Shown piece by piece: positions 24,224-34,021 of a stretch of 36,057 bases of DNA. Within the stretch, counting starts at the first letter, position 1, and every line of letters starts with the position of its first letter. The DNA is from Caenispirillum bisanense (GTDB lineage Bacteria > Pseudomonadota > Alphaproteobacteria > Rhodospirillales > Rhodospirillaceae): the NCBI GenBank assembly GCA_945906455.1, contig CAMDRB010000009.1:1-36057 (forward strand), written 5' to 3'. The notes under the pieces were generated by a model, which was not told where the DNA came from, searched no databases, and was given only the letters and a program-made list of their open reading frames with translations. The position numbers and the translations under genes were made by a program.

Positions 24224-24305
24224 ATTGCCCGCTTCTCGAGGGCGTTTGGCCTTGATTTTCCCAAGCCGCCTGGGTCGGACCAGGGAATTTCGAACGAGAG
24301 GCGTT

Positions 24306-24803
24306 TTGCTGCGACTACCTTTGCTTGAAGCGCGCGTTGAGCCGACGTTGGAAGCCATGGGCTTCGAGGTCGTGCGTATAGCCCTAACCGGAAACGAGGG
24401 TCGCCGTACGCTTCAGGTGATGGCGGATCGGCGTGACGGCAGTCTGATCTCTGTGGACGACTGCGCCGACATTAGTACCGCGTTATCGGCGATTTTTGAC
24501 GTCGAGGAACCGGTCGACGGCCATTACGACCTGGAGGTCAGCTCGGCCGGCATCGATCGGCCGCTGACCCGGCCTAAGGACTTTAAGACCTACGCCGGAT
24601 TCCTGGCCAAGGTCGATACGAAAACCTTGGTGAACGGACGCAAACGTTTCCGCGGGCGCCTTGAAGGTTTGACGGAGCGCGGCGAGGTGAGCTTACGCAT
24701 TGACGGCGTCGAGGTCGTCCTTGCTGTGGACAATATCAGTGCAGCGAAGCTGGTGCTGACCGACGAGCTGCTGGCGGCGACGACAATCCCTGCCGCGGTT
24801 TGA
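24306..24803 (+). CDS. rimP: Ribosome maturation factor RimP
   Basis: This 165-residue protein is required for 30S maturation. The N-terminal domain has EPTLEAMGFEVVRIALTG and ISVDDCADISTALSAIFD; DLEVSSAGIDRPLTRPKDF is the hallmark block. The C-terminal SH3-like domain includes RFRGRLEGLTERGEVSL. The TTG at 24306 is chosen because GAGAGG lies five bases upstream and it gives the normal family length. An upstream TTG at 24225 is beside the terminator-like T-tract and unlikely. It heads the rimP-nusA-ylxR-infB-rbfA-truB-rpsO cluster. Confidence 0.92.
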   Translation: MLRLPLLEARVEPTLEAMGFEVVRIALTGNEGRRTLQVMADRRDGSLISVDDCADISTALSAIFDVEEPVDGHYDLEVSSAGIDRPLTRPKDFKTYAGFLAKVDTKTLVNGRKRFRGRLEGLTERGEVSLRIDGVEVVLAVDNISAAKLVLTDELLAATTIPAAV

Positions 24804-24844
24804 GAGCGGCGACGAACGACAACGACTAGTTCTGGAGAACGACC

Positions 24845-26398
24845 ATGGCTCAAGGCATCGGAATGGCGCGCCCCGAGTTGGTGCAAGTGGCAGATACGGT
24901 TGCCCGTGATAAGGGCATCGACCGCGAGGAAGTTTTTCAGGCGATGGAGCAAGCCATCCAGAAGGCCGGTCGTTCAAAATACGGCCACGAGAACGATATT
25001 CGCGCCTCGATCGATCGCAAGACCGGCGAGATCCGCCTCGCGCGTTACATAACAGTGGTTGAGACCATCGAAGATGAAAACACGCAAATGCTCTTGGCTA
25101 AGGCCAGGCGTAAGGATCCCACCATCGAGGTCGGCGGCGTCCTGGTTGATCCCTTGCCGCCGATCGACTTCGGTCGCATCGCTGCTCAGACCGCGAAACA
25201 GGTAATCGTACAGAAAGTGCGCGACGCTGAGCGCGCCCGCCAGTTCGCCGAATACAAGGATCGCGTTGGCGAGATCGTCAACGGTCTGGTCAAGCGCGTT
25301 GAATTCGGCAATGTCATCGTCGATTTGGGGCGCGCCGAGGGCCTTCTGCGCCGCGACGAGCTGATCCCGCGCGAGCACTTCAAGAATGGCGACCGCGTGC
25401 GGGCGTTCATCTCGGATGTACGCGAGGAGCCGCGCGGACCTCAGATCTTCTTGTCGCGCACCGCCGGCGAGTTCATGGCCGCGCTATTCTCGCAGGAAGT
25501 GCCGGAAATCTACGACGGCATCATTGAAATCAAAGCCGTCGCCCGCGATCCCGGCAGCCGCGCCAAGATCGCCGTGATTTCCAACGATAGCTCGATTGAT
25601 CCCGTCGGCGCCTGCGTCGGCATGCGCGGAAGCCGGGTTCAGGCGGTCGTCGCCGAACTACAGGGCGAAAAAATCGACATCATCCAGTGGAACCAGGACC
25701 CGGCGACATTTATCGTGAACGCACTGGCGCCGGCCGAAGTTACCAAGGTTGTGCTGGACGAGGATTCTGGACGAATCGAAGTCGTTGTGCCTGACGAACA
25801 GCTGTCGCTGGCCATTGGACGGCGCGGCCAAAACGTACGGCTTGCATCGCAGCTGACGAGTTGGACCATCGACATCCTGACCGAAGGCGAGGAGTCCGAG
25901 CGCCGCCAGGAGGAATTCCGTTCGCGTTCTAAGATGTTCATTGACGCGCTCGACGTTGACGACGTGTTAGCGCACCTCTTGGTGACAGAAGGCTTTTCCT
26001 CGGTCGAGGAACTGGCTTTCGTGCCGCTGGAAGAATTGACCGACATCGAAGGGTTTGACGAGGACATCGCCAGCGAGCTTAAGGCCCGCGCCACCTCCTA
26101 TATCGAGGAGGAAAACAAGAAAGTCATGGCGCGCCTTGAGGAACTTGGTGTTTCAGAGGACCTGTCCGGCGCCGAAATCGACGGGCTGGACGCAAAGCAT
26201 ATTATCATCCTCGCGGAAAAGGGCGTCAAAACATTGGATGATCTGGCCGATCTTGCCAGCGACGAGCTGGTGGAGATGCTGGGCGCGGATGTTCTGAAGG
26301 AAGACGCGGCCAATGCGATTATTATGGCTGCCCGCGCGCATTGGTTCCCGGAGGGCTCGGCGGATGCCCCAAGGGCAGACGAAAGTCAGCCGACTTAG
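24845..26398 (+). CDS. nusA: Transcription termination/antitermination factor NusA
   Basis: This 517-residue RNA polymerase-associated factor has the domains in standard order. These are the N-terminal domain (1-130), S1 (about 140-200, [20 protein letters not shown]), KH1 (about 255-285, [20 protein letters not shown]) and KH2 (about 320-350, [15 protein letters not shown]). Two C-terminal helix-hairpin-helix repeats follow ([20 protein letters not shown] and [20 protein letters not shown]). GGAGAACGACC ahead of the ATG gives a good ribosome-binding site. Length and architecture match alphaproteobacterial NusA. Confidence 0.97.
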   Translation: MAQGIGMARPELVQVADTVARDKGIDREEVFQAMEQAIQKAGRSKYGHENDIRASIDRKTGEIRLARYITVVETIEDENTQMLLAKARRKDPTIEVGGVLVDPLPPIDFGRIAAQTAKQVIVQKVRDAERARQFAEYKDRVGEIVNGLVKRVEFGNVIVDLGRAEGLLRRDELIPREHFKNGDRVRAFISDVREEPRGPQIFLSRTAGEFMAALFSQEVPEIYDGIIEIKAVARDPGSRAKIAVISNDSSIDPVGACVGMRGSRVQAVVAELQGEKIDIIQWNQDPATFIVNALAPAEVTKVVLDEDSGRIEVVVPDEQLSLAIGRRGQNVRLASQLTSWTIDILTEGEESERRQEEFRSRSKMFIDALDVDDVLAHLLVTEGFSSVEELAFVPLEELTDIEGFDEDIASELKARATSYIEEENKKVMARLEELGVSEDLSGAEIDGLDAKHIIILAEKGVKTLDDLADLASDELVEMLGADVLKEDAANAIIMAARAHWFPEGSADAPRADESQPT

Positions 26399-26433
26399 GG
26401 CTGCGGCGAACAACAGCTTTGGCCACTTTGTCG

Positions 26434-27120
26434 ATGATGCAGGTGCAAACCACCGTGACGGCTCCAAGAGGCCCTGGTCCAGTCTGCGACGGTCAGCGAA
26501 ACGCGGGGCAGGGCGCCGAGATCGCGATCAGCGACGGATCTGGCCTGGAGGAAACCGGGCCAAACCGGCGCTGCATTATGCGTGGCGAGTCGCTGCCGGT
26601 GGCCGGTTTGGTGCGGTATGTGGTCGGCCCGGGGAACGCTTTGGTTCCCGACGTGGACAGCCGCCTGCCCGGCCGGGGTTTGTGGTTGAGCGCCGAGCGC
26701 GCTATGATAGAGGCGGCGGTGTCCAAGCGGACGTTTGCCAGAGCCGCGCGAGGGGAAGTTTCCGTTGCCGCGGATTTGGCCGATGTCGTTGCGGAATTGC
26801 TGAGGCGCCGCTGTCTCAATCATCTTGGTTTGGCGCGCCGCGCCGGACTGGTGGCCGCCGGAGCGGAAAAGGTACGCGCCCAGATCGCAACGGGCCGTAC
26901 TGCGGCTTTGTTCGAAGCGGCAGACGGATCGCTCCAGGAGCGTCGCAAGTTTGTTGCGCTGGTGCCTCATGCGCCGATGGTGGACGTTTTTACAGGCGCG
27001 GAGCTGGGGGCGGCATTAGGACGCGAAGCGGTCGTGCACGTTGCGCTCCTGCCGGGCCGTTTGACCACCATGCTGATCGAGGATGCGGGGCGATACGGGG
27101 GAGTGCGGCGGAGCGCTTGA
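26434..27120 (+). CDS. YlxR-family (DUF448) RNA-binding protein with L7Ae-like C-terminus
   Basis: The product is about 228 residues. The YlxR domain (about 45-120) contains GPNRRCIMRGE, LVRYVVGPG and DSRLPGRGLWLSAERAMIE. A C-terminal L7Ae/L30e-like region (about 128-218: LNHLGLARRAGLVAAGAEKV) follows. The two-domain form is common in alphaproteobacteria in this exact place between nusA and infB. RNA binding is expected; the target is unknown. The start is unsure: the frame is open back into nusA. ATG at 26434 (next codon also ATG) is the first that avoids overlap, but no Shine-Dalgarno sequence is evident. Confidence 0.85.
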   Translation: MMQVQTTVTAPRGPGPVCDGQRNAGQGAEIAISDGSGLEETGPNRRCIMRGESLPVAGLVRYVVGPGNALVPDVDSRLPGRGLWLSAERAMIEAAVSKRTFARAARGEVSVAADLADVVAELLRRRCLNHLGLARRAGLVAAGAEKVRAQIATGRTAALFEAADGSLQERRKFVALVPHAPMVDVFTGAELGAALGREAVVHVALLPGRLTTMLIEDAGRYGGVRRSA

Positions 27121-27189
27121 AAGCTAGAGTGAGATCAAGGTTAAGTTTCTTCCAAGAGTGATGTTTTTCAGAAGGTACGGTCAAGAAGC

Positions 27190-29712
27190 ATGCCGAGCGA
27201 CACCAAGATCAAGAGACCCCTCACCCTAAGCGGGGGCAAACTGGAGCTGAAGAAGACGGTTGAATCCGGTCAGGTTCGGCAAAGCTTCTCGCATGGCCGC
27301 TCGAAGGTCGTTCAAGTCGAACGCAAGCGCAAGCGCCAGTTCGAGATGGGCGCCGACGGCAAGGTGCAAGAAGTAAAGGCGGTCTCCTCGGGACTCAAAG
27401 CCAAGGCCGACGAGTTGTTCGCGAAAGAGATCGCCCAGCACGGCACGCTGACGACCGACGAGAAGGCCCACCGACTGAAGGCGCTGCAGGACGCGCTCAA
27501 GGCCGATGAGGAGTCGCGGCGCGTAGCCGAGGACGACGCTAAGCGTCAGGCCGAAGACGATGCCCTTCGCGCCGAGGAAGAAAAGCTCATTGTCTCTAAG
27601 ACGCCGGTGTCTCCTGCACCGTCGGCGGTTTCGCCGGCGAGGGCGGCGATCGAGATAGCGTTGCCTTTACCTGGTGTCGAGCTGCGCGGCGATGTCGCGC
27701 CGGTTGCGCGGCGCGAGATCGTTGAAGACGAGGAAGATGAAGACGCCAAGCGGCGTAAGAGTAAGACCGGTCACAAGCCGCCGATGGTCAAGCGCACGGA
27801 GCCCCGGCGCCGCGTCGGCAAGCTGAGCATCGGCGCAGCCCTTGAAGGCGACGACGCCGTCGAGCGCAGCAGGTCGATTGCCTCAATGCGTCGCGCCGTC
27901 GAGAAAGAGCGCCGCAAGGCGCAGCTCAAGCAGCCGATGAATACCGACAAGGTCGTGCGCGAAGTGATCGTCCCCGAGACGATCACCGTTCAGGAATTGT
28001 CCAACCGCATGGCCGAAAGATCCGGCAACGTGATCAAGGCCTTGATGAAACTGGGAATCATGGCGACCATTAATGAGGTCATAGACGCCGACACCGCCGA
28101 CCTCGTGATCCAGGAATTCGGGCATCGCACAAAGCGCGTCACAGAATCCGCGGTCGAGGAGAATCTGAAAGCCGGCCCCGACGATCAAGTAACAATGAAA
28201 ACCCGCCCGCCGGTCGTGACGGTCATGGGCCACGTCGATCACGGCAAGACATCGCTGCTCGACGCCTTGCGTTCAGCCAACGTCGCTGGCGGCGAAGCGG
28301 GCGGCATTACCCAGCACATCGGCGCCTATCAGGTGCGCTCGGCGGCCGGCCACAAGATCACCTTCATCGATACCCCCGGCCACGAAGCTTTTACCGCCAT
28401 GCGGGCGCGCGGCGCTAAGGTAACCGATATCGTGATTCTCGTTGTGGCGGCCGACGACGGCATCATGCCGCAGACGATTGAGGCGATTAAACATGCCAAG
28501 GCCGCGGGCGTGCCGATTATTGTCGCGGTCAACAAGATCGACAAGCCAGGCTCCAATCCTCAGCGCATCAAGACGGACCTCCTCAGCCATGAGATCGTGG
28601 TCGAAGACATGGGTGGCGAGACCCTTTGCCTGGAAGTTTCGGCCCTGAAGAAAACCAACCTCGACAAGCTTGAAGAGGCCATTTTGCTGCAGGCGGAAGT
28701 GTTGGACCTGAAGGCCAATCCCAACCGCGCGGCCGAAGGCGTCATCATCGAGGCGAAGATGGAAAAGGGCGTCGGTTCCGTCGGCACCGTGCTCGTACAG
28801 CGCGGCACCTTGCATATTGGCGACATCTTTGTCGCCGGCGCCGAGTGGGGGCGCGTGCGCGCGCTCGTCAACGAACACGGCAAGCAGGTTAAATCAGCGA
28901 TGCCGTCGGCCCCTGTTGAAGTCGTCGGATTCGCCGGCACGCCGTCTGCCGGCGACGACTTTGTCGTCGTCATGGACGAAATCAAGGCCCGCGAAATTTC
29001 TGAGTTCCGCCGCCGCAAGCTTCGCGAGAAGGAACACGTCGCCAGCGTCGGCGGCTCGACCATGGAACAAATGTTCGCCAAGATCAAAGCGGGTACGGCC
29101 AAGGAGCTGGCGGTCGTCGTAAAGGCGGATGTTCAGGGTTCGGTCGAGGCGCTGACGGGCACACTGACGAAGCTGGGCACCGAGGAAATAAAAGTCAATG
29201 TGATTCACGGTGCGGTTGGCCCCATCAGCGAGGCCGACGTGACGCTCGCCAAGGCATCGGGCGCCGTGATCATCGGCTTCAACGTCCGCGCTAATGCCCA
29301 GGCGCGCGAAATCGCCAAGCGCGACGGTATCGACATTCGCTACTATTCGATAATTTACGACGTCTCCGACGACCTGAAGAAGCTGCTTACAGGCATGCTC
29401 GCGCCTACCTTCAAGGAAAACTTTATCGGCTACGCCGCCGTTCGCGAAGTCTTCAACGTCACAAAGGTTGGCAAAGTCGCGGGCTGCATGGTCACCGAAG
29501 GTATTATCAAGCGAGGCTGCAAGGTCCGGCTTCTGCGCGACAACGTCGTCATCCACGAAGGCGACCTGTCGCAGCTTAAGCGCTTCAAGGACGATGCAAA
29601 GGACGTGCGCGAAGGCTACGAGTGTGGCATCGCGCTGGCTAACTACCAGGACATCCAAAAGGGCGACGTTATCGAGTGCTTCGAAATGGAGCGTCTCGCG
29701 GGTGTCCTTTAG
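27190..29712 (+). CDS. infB: Translation initiation factor IF-2
   Basis: This 840-residue GTPase positions initiator tRNA. An alphaproteobacterial charged N-terminal region (1-250, including [14 protein letters not shown] and acidic/basic stretches) comes first. An IF2_N domain (about 260-312, [20 protein letters not shown]) follows. The G domain has G1 GHVDHGKT near 346-353, G2 [11 protein letters not shown]3 DTPGHEAF, G4 NKID and G5 SALKKTNL. The C-terminal fMet-tRNA-binding domains end with the family-typical [19 protein letters not shown]. The ribosome-binding site is weak. Confidence 0.97.
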   Translation: MPSDTKIKRPLTLSGGKLELKKTVESGQVRQSFSHGRSKVVQVERKRKRQFEMGADGKVQEVKAVSSGLKAKADELFAKEIAQHGTLTTDEKAHRLKALQDALKADEESRRVAEDDAKRQAEDDALRAEEEKLIVSKTPVSPAPSAVSPARAAIEIALPLPGVELRGDVAPVARREIVEDEEDEDAKRRKSKTGHKPPMVKRTEPRRRVGKLSIGAALEGDDAVERSRSIASMRRAVEKERRKAQLKQPMNTDKVVREVIVPETITVQELSNRMAERSGNVIKALMKLGIMATINEVIDADTADLVIQEFGHRTKRVTESAVEENLKAGPDDQVTMKTRPPVVTVMGHVDHGKTSLLDALRSANVAGGEAGGITQHIGAYQVRSAAGHKITFIDTPGHEAFTAMRARGAKVTDIVILVVAADDGIMPQTIEAIKHAKAAGVPIIVAVNKIDKPGSNPQRIKTDLLSHEIVVEDMGGETLCLEVSALKKTNLDKLEEAILLQAEVLDLKANPNRAAEGVIIEAKMEKGVGSVGTVLVQRGTLHIGDIFVAGAEWGRVRALVNEHGKQVKSAMPSAPVEVVGFAGTPSAGDDFVVVMDEIKAREISEFRRRKLREKEHVASVGGSTMEQMFAKIKAGTAKELAVVVKADVQGSVEALTGTLTKLGTEEIKVNVIHGAVGPISEADVTLAKASGAVIIGFNVRANAQAREIAKRDGIDIRYYSIIYDVSDDLKKLLTGMLAPTFKENFIGYAAVREVFNVTKVGKVAGCMVTEGIIKRGCKVRLLRDNVVIHEGDLSQLKRFKDDAKDVREGYECGIALANYQDIQKGDVIECFEMERLAGVL

Positions 29713-29743
29713 AGCGCGGTAAGAACCGCCGCGCCTGACCGCA

Positions 29744-29778
29744 AGAGCACGTCCCGGAAAGGGCGCTAGAGCACGTCC
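29744..29778. repeat. Fragments of the dispersed palindromic repeat before rbfA
   Basis: agagcacgtcccggaaagg (29744-29762) is identical over 19 bases to 5022-5040. A second, shorter piece tagagcacgtcc (29767-29778) directly abuts the rbfA ATG. The inverted partner arm is missing, so these are truncated copies. They occupy the place where a ribosome-binding site for rbfA would be expected. Confidence 0.75.
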
Positions 29779-30237
29779 ATGGCGAAACACCGGCCAAACA
29801 AGGCTCCGGGCCAAAGGCAATTGCGGATTGGCGAGGAGCTGCGCCACGCCCTCGCTGCGATCTTTGAGCGCGAGACCTTCCACGATCCTGCGCTGATCGA
29901 TGTGCGCCTGACGGTGACGGAAGTGCGCCCCAGCCCGGACCTGCGTCATGCGCGGGTCTACGTTGTTCCGCTCGGTGGCGGGAGCATGGCCTCAGTCCTT
30001 GAGGGCCTAAAGCGGGTAAAACCGTTCCTGCGGCGCGAGGTCGCTGCCCGCGTGCAGCTGCGATTCATTCCTGACTTGATATTCAGCGCCGACACCACTT
30101 TCGACGAGGCCGAACACATCTCGCGCCTTTTGCATAAGCCCGAAGTCGCCCGCGATATTTGGCCTACCGACCCCGATGGCGACGATGTCGATGAGGCCGG
30201 CGCGGTCAATCGTGGCGCGGACAAAGAGGAGGAATAG
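29779..30237 (+). CDS. rbfA: 30S ribosome-binding factor RbfA
   Basis: This 152-residue cold-shock-type ribosome assembly factor has a KH-like fold. RQLRIGEELRHALAAIFER near the start, VTEVRPSPDLRHARVYVVPL near 38-57 and LRFIPDLIFSADTTFDEAEHI near 95-115 are family blocks. A short acidic tail (DPDGDDVDE...KEEE) ends it. The ATG directly follows a repeat fragment and has no Shine-Dalgarno sequence, which is unusual beside its neighbours. Continuity with infB and truB supports the start. Confidence 0.94.
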   Translation: MAKHRPNKAPGQRQLRIGEELRHALAAIFERETFHDPALIDVRLTVTEVRPSPDLRHARVYVVPLGGGSMASVLEGLKRVKPFLRREVAARVQLRFIPDLIFSADTTFDEAEHISRLLHKPEVARDIWPTDPDGDDVDEAGAVNRGADKEEE

Positions 30238-30300
30238 GACCGGACCCTGTTCCTCGGGCTGAGAGCTGCAGCTCCACTAGCGATCTTTTGGAATCTTTAG

Positions 30301-31227
30301 ATGGCAAGAAAGAGTAAGGGCCGGCCCATTCATGGGTGGATCGCGGTCGACAAGCCGGCCGGCCTGACGGCTGCGGCGGTGGTCGCCCGCGTCAAGCGAG
30401 CGCTTGATGCCGCCAAGGCCGGGCATGGCGGAACCCTTGATCCACTGGCCACGGGAATTCTGCCGCTGGCCTTGGGCGAGGCCACAAAAACCGTCAGCTT
30501 CGCCGTGGACACCTCCAAGACCTACGAGTTCGAGGTTACTTGGGGAGCGTCCACCGACACCGACGACCGTGACGGCACGGTCACGGCAATATCCGACAAA
30601 CGGCCCGACATCGAGGCAATCGAGGCCACTTTGCCGGCTTTTACTGGCGTTATTAGCCAGACCCCGCCCGACTATTCGGCCATTAAGATCGGCGGCCAGA
30701 GAGCCTATGACCTCGCGCGGCGGAAAGAGGCTGTGGAACTTGCGGCCCGGCCCGTGCACGTACACAGTTTTACATTTCTCGCCATGCCCGACCCGGACCA
30801 CGGTTTGTTCCGGGTTGAATGCGGTAAGGGAACCTATATCCGCGCCCTGGTCAGGGATTTATCGCAATCTCTGGGCACGCTGGGCCATATCTCGGTGTTG
30901 CGCCGGACACGCTGCGGCGTTTTCACCGAGAGTCGGGCGATTTCCCTGGAAAACCTTGAGGCACTAGGCCATAAAGCCGCCGATTCTGAGCATCTTCTGC
31001 CGGTTGGGACCGTGCTGGACGACATCCCGGCTTTGGCCCTGACGGAAGAAGAAGCTCGCCGTATGACCCTGGGCCAGGCCGTCGCGCTCTGGCCCGTGGT
31101 GAAGCGAAGCCCCAAAACCGGACTTGAGCAGGGAACTGCCGTGCAAGTCCTGTGCGGGGACAAGCTGATTGCGGTGGCTGAGATCGGGAACGGGATGATC
31201 CGTCCCGTTCGCGTCTTAAACCTTTGA
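30301..31227 (+). CDS. truB: tRNA pseudouridine-55 synthase TruB
   Basis: This 308-residue enzyme converts U55 of tRNAs to pseudouridine. GWIAVDKPAGLTAAAVV near the N-terminus and GHGGTLDPLATGILPLALGEATK with catalytic Asp47 are diagnostic. QTPPDYSAIKIGGQRAYDLAR near 120 and VECGKGTYIRALVRDL near 179 complete the catalytic fold. A C-terminal PUA-like region follows (about 230-305). It sits 63 bases after rbfA and 15 bases before rpsO. Confidence 0.96.
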   Translation: MARKSKGRPIHGWIAVDKPAGLTAAAVVARVKRALDAAKAGHGGTLDPLATGILPLALGEATKTVSFAVDTSKTYEFEVTWGASTDTDDRDGTVTAISDKRPDIEAIEATLPAFTGVISQTPPDYSAIKIGGQRAYDLARRKEAVELAARPVHVHSFTFLAMPDPDHGLFRVECGKGTYIRALVRDLSQSLGTLGHISVLRRTRCGVFTESRAISLENLEALGHKAADSEHLLPVGTVLDDIPALALTEEEARRMTLGQAVALWPVVKRSPKTGLEQGTAVQVLCGDKLIAVAEIGNGMIRPVRVLNL

Positions 31228-31242
31228 TTTAAGGAGACCCCG

Positions 31243-31512
31243 ATGTCGATTAGCGCAGAGCGCAAACAGGCGCTCATTAAAGAGTATGCCACCAAGACCG
31301 GTGACACCGGTTCGCCTGAAGTTCAGGTGGCTGTCTTGAGCGAACGCATTAAAAATCTCACCGAGCACCTTAAGGGCCACAACAAGGATAACCATTCTCG
31401 TCGTGGACTTCTGGTCATGGTCGGCCAACGTCGGCGCATGCTTGATTACCTCAAGATTACCGACACAGGTCGTTACGAAGGCTTGATTGGCCGCCTCGGC
31501 TTGCGGCGCTAA
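31243..31512 (+). CDS. rpsO: 30S ribosomal protein S15
   Basis: This 89-residue primary 16S rRNA-binding protein starts [18 protein letters not shown]. It carries [17 protein letters not shown] and [20 protein letters not shown], both characteristic of S15. A perfect TAAGGAG lies six bases before the ATG. Length is exactly that expected. It is followed by a 370-base gap to pnp, with a hairpin near 31545-31582. Confidence 0.98.
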   Translation: MSISAERKQALIKEYATKTGDTGSPEVQVAVLSERIKNLTEHLKGHNKDNHSRRGLLVMVGQRRRMLDYLKITDTGRYEGLIGRLGLRR

Positions 31513-31882
31513 ACGCGCAATGTTCCAGACACCGATGAAGACCGTTGAACGCCTCTGGCATTAAACCAGCGGGCGCGTTCAGCATTTTCCGACACAGCGC
31601 CGGTGTTTGCTCGAAATTGTATGTCGCTGTTGTCCACGCGGCGGCGCAGGTGCGCCAAGGCGTGCGTTACGAATGGGCCGCAGGTGCGGCACGTTAAATT
31701 GCGGAGCGCGGCGCTGATTTCTTGTTTAGTCGCATTTTTTTGCGGAAAACTAGACAGCCCGCGCGGGATCGAAACCTCGGCTCGCTAACCTCTGACCGTA
31801 TGTGTCTACAAGGGTAGGCACCCAACGGTGAGCCGAGCGCACAATCCGGTGCCGGTCCATGGGGTAAGAAGGAAAAACTAGA
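31513..31882 (+). other. rpsO-pnp intergenic leader region
   Basis: These 370 bases hold no convincing gene. A 61-codon + strand frame at 31603-31788 lacks protein-like composition and a ribosome-binding site. A bulged hairpin (31545-31582) lies 33 bases after rpsO. Further right there is cgcatttttttgcgg (about 31733-31747) and a short gggt/accc hairpin near 31813. The region probably contains a pnp promoter and an RNA leader. In E. coli the equivalent leader is cut by RNase III for PNPase autoregulation, but no matching long stem was identified here. Confidence 0.45.
31545..31582 (+). terminator. Hairpin after rpsO, possible terminator or processing site
   Basis: The outer arms ttgaacgc and gcgttcag pair with one wobble. 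An inner ctgg/ccag stem closes a seven-base loop (cattaaa). It is followed by agcattttcc, a poor T-tract. Its place 33 bases after the rpsO stop suggests an operon end or an RNA-processing structure. Confidence 0.45.
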
Positions 31883-34009
31883 ATGTCTATGTTCAAAGTT
31901 ACGCGCAAGGAAATCGAGTGGGGCGGCCGCAAGCTGGTCCTGGAAACCGGCAAGATCGCGCGCCAGGCCGACGGCGCTGTGCTGGTCACTTATGGCGATA
32001 CAACTGTGCTGTGTACGGCCGTAGGCGCCAAGTCGCCGAAGCCCGGGATCGATTTCTTCCCGCTGACCGTCAACTATCAGGAAAAAACCTCGGCGGCCGG
32101 CAAAATACCCGGCGGGTTTTTCAAACGTGAAGGCCGCCCGACGGAAAAGGAAGTGTTGACCTCACGTCTGATCGACCGCCCGATTCGCCCATTATTCCAT
32201 GACGGCTATCGCAACGAGACCCAAGTGGTCTGCACGGTGCTGTCTCACGATCTGAAAAATGATCCCGATGTCGTCGCCATGATTGGCGCCTCGGCGGCGC
32301 TGACGATTTCCGGCATTCCGTTCCTGGGTCCGATCGCCGCCGCCCGCGTCGGCTACGTCGATGGGCAATACGTGCTGAACCCGCGCATGGACGAGATGGA
32401 CAAGTCGTCCTTGGACCTCGTGCTGGCCGGAACACGCGAAGGCGTGCTGATGGTGGAATCCGAAGCCAAGGAATTGTCGGAAGACATCATGTTGGGCGCC
32501 GTCACCTTTGGACATGACCAGATGATGCCGGTGATTCAGGCGATCATTCAGATGGCTCAGACCTGTGCCAAGGATCCGCGTGAAATTCCGCCCGAAGCCC
32601 CAGAAGTGGTCGCGGTCAGATCCAAGCTGGCGGCTTTCGCCGGCGAATTGGGCGAAGCCTACAAGAACCAGGTGAAGCAGGATCGCTACACGGCGGTGGG
32701 TAACGTGAAGAAGAAAGCCATCGCCAGTCTGGGCGACAATGCCGCCGAAGTGGCGGTCGCGGGCGGTGTGTTCAAGCGCATGGAATCCGACGTCGTGCGC
32801 GGCAACGTCCTCAGGACTAAAAAGCGCATCGATGGCCGCGACACCAAGACCGTGCGTCCCATTGAGATCGAAGTTGGTCTCTTGCCGCGCACTCACGGTT
32901 CGGCACTGTTCACTCGCGGCGAGACCCAGGCCCTGGTGACAACCACCCTCGGCACCGGTCAGGACGAACAGATCATCGACGCGTTGGAGGGCGAATACCG
33001 CCAGAACTTCATGCTGCACTACAACTTCCCACCCTACTCGGTGGGTGAGGCCGGCCGTATGAGCGGCCCCGGACGCCGCGAGATCGGCCATGGCAAGCTG
33101 GCGTGGCGGGCGCTGCGACCGTTGATCCCGGGCAAAGAATCCTTCCCCTACACGCTGCGCCTGGTCTCGGAAATCACCGAATCTAACGGCTCGTCATCCA
33201 TGGCAACGGTTTGCGGAAGTTCGCTGGCGCTCATGGACGCGGGTGTACCGCTTGCGCGGCCCTGCGCGGGTATCGCTATGGGCCTGATTAAGGAAGGCAG
33301 CGACTTCGCCGTGCTCTCGGACATTCTGGGTGACGAAGATCACTTGGGCGACATGGACTTCAAGGTGGCCGGTACCGATGTCGGCGTTACCGCACTCCAG
33401 ATGGACATCAAAATTACCTCGATCACCAAGGAGATCATGGAGATTGCCTTGCGCCAGGCGCGCGAAGGCCGTCTGCACATTCTTGGGGAAATGGCGAAAG
33501 CCATGACCGGCGCCCGCGACCATGTTGCCGAGCACGCGCCCAGGATCACCACCCTGCAAGTGCCGAAAGATAAGATCCGCGAAATCATCGGTACCGGCGG
33601 CAAGATCATCCGCGAATTGCAGGAATCCACCGGCACCAAGATCGACATCGAGGACGACGGCACGGTCCGCGTTTCTTCCGCCGATCAAGCAAAAATGGAG
33701 GAGGCCGTGCGCCGCATCCGTGACATCGTCGCGGAGCCGGAAATGGGCGCGATCTACACCGGCACTGTGGTCAAGATCATGGATTTCGGAGCGTTCGTGA
33801 ACTTTCTCGGCAAGCGCGATGGTTTGGTTCACATCTCCGAGCTCGCGGCCAAACGCGTGCAGCAGGTGAGCGATGTGGTCAAGGAAGGCGATATCGTGAA
33901 GGTTAAGTGCCTCGGCGTCGACGATCGTGGCAAGGTCAAACTGTCAATGAAGCGGATTGATCAAGTCACGGGCAAGGAGATCGATCCCGCCGGGCCGGCT
34001 AACGGATAA
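31883..34009 (+). CDS. pnp: Polyribonucleotide nucleotidyltransferase (PNPase)
   Basis: This 708-residue phosphorolytic 3'-5' exoribonuclease has two RNase PH domains (about 10-235 and 310-545). The second carries [16 protein letters not shown] near 444-459 and [15 protein letters not shown] near 497-511, with the catalytic acidic residues. The KH domain (about 555-615) has [16 protein letters not shown]. The S1 domain (about 622-695) has [22 protein letters not shown] ahead of the ATG is a good ribosome-binding site. rpsO-pnp order is conserved across proteobacteria. Confidence 0.98.
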   Translation: MSMFKVTRKEIEWGGRKLVLETGKIARQADGAVLVTYGDTTVLCTAVGAKSPKPGIDFFPLTVNYQEKTSAAGKIPGGFFKREGRPTEKEVLTSRLIDRPIRPLFHDGYRNETQVVCTVLSHDLKNDPDVVAMIGASAALTISGIPFLGPIAAARVGYVDGQYVLNPRMDEMDKSSLDLVLAGTREGVLMVESEAKELSEDIMLGAVTFGHDQMMPVIQAIIQMAQTCAKDPREIPPEAPEVVAVRSKLAAFAGELGEAYKNQVKQDRYTAVGNVKKKAIASLGDNAAEVAVAGGVFKRMESDVVRGNVLRTKKRIDGRDTKTVRPIEIEVGLLPRTHGSALFTRGETQALVTTTLGTGQDEQIIDALEGEYRQNFMLHYNFPPYSVGEAGRMSGPGRREIGHGKLAWRALRPLIPGKESFPYTLRLVSEITESNGSSSMATVCGSSLALMDAGVPLARPCAGIAMGLIKEGSDFAVLSDILGDEDHLGDMDFKVAGTDVGVTALQMDIKITSITKEIMEIALRQAREGRLHILGEMAKAMTGARDHVAEHAPRITTLQVPKDKIREIIGTGGKIIRELQESTGTKIDIEDDGTVRVSSADQAKMEEAVRRIRDIVAEPEMGAIYTGTVVKIMDFGAFVNFLGKRDGLVHISELAAKRVQQVSDVVKEGDIVKVKCLGVDDRGKVKLSMKRIDQVTGKEIDPAGPANG

Positions 34010-34021
34010 CTCGCGGCGGCC

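Noticed and set aside
26313-27161. 282-codon + strand frame overlapping the YlxR-like gene
   Set aside because: It is Arg/Gly-rich with no domain pattern. The alternative frame carries clear YlxR motifs.
31603-31788. 61-codon frame in the rpsO-pnp gap
   Set aside because: No ribosome-binding site, odd composition and no family resemblance.
31750-31800. Possible tRNA 3' half on the - strand (ggtttcgatcccgcg)
   Set aside because: The T-arm does not pair properly and no acceptor or anticodon arms could be found nearby.
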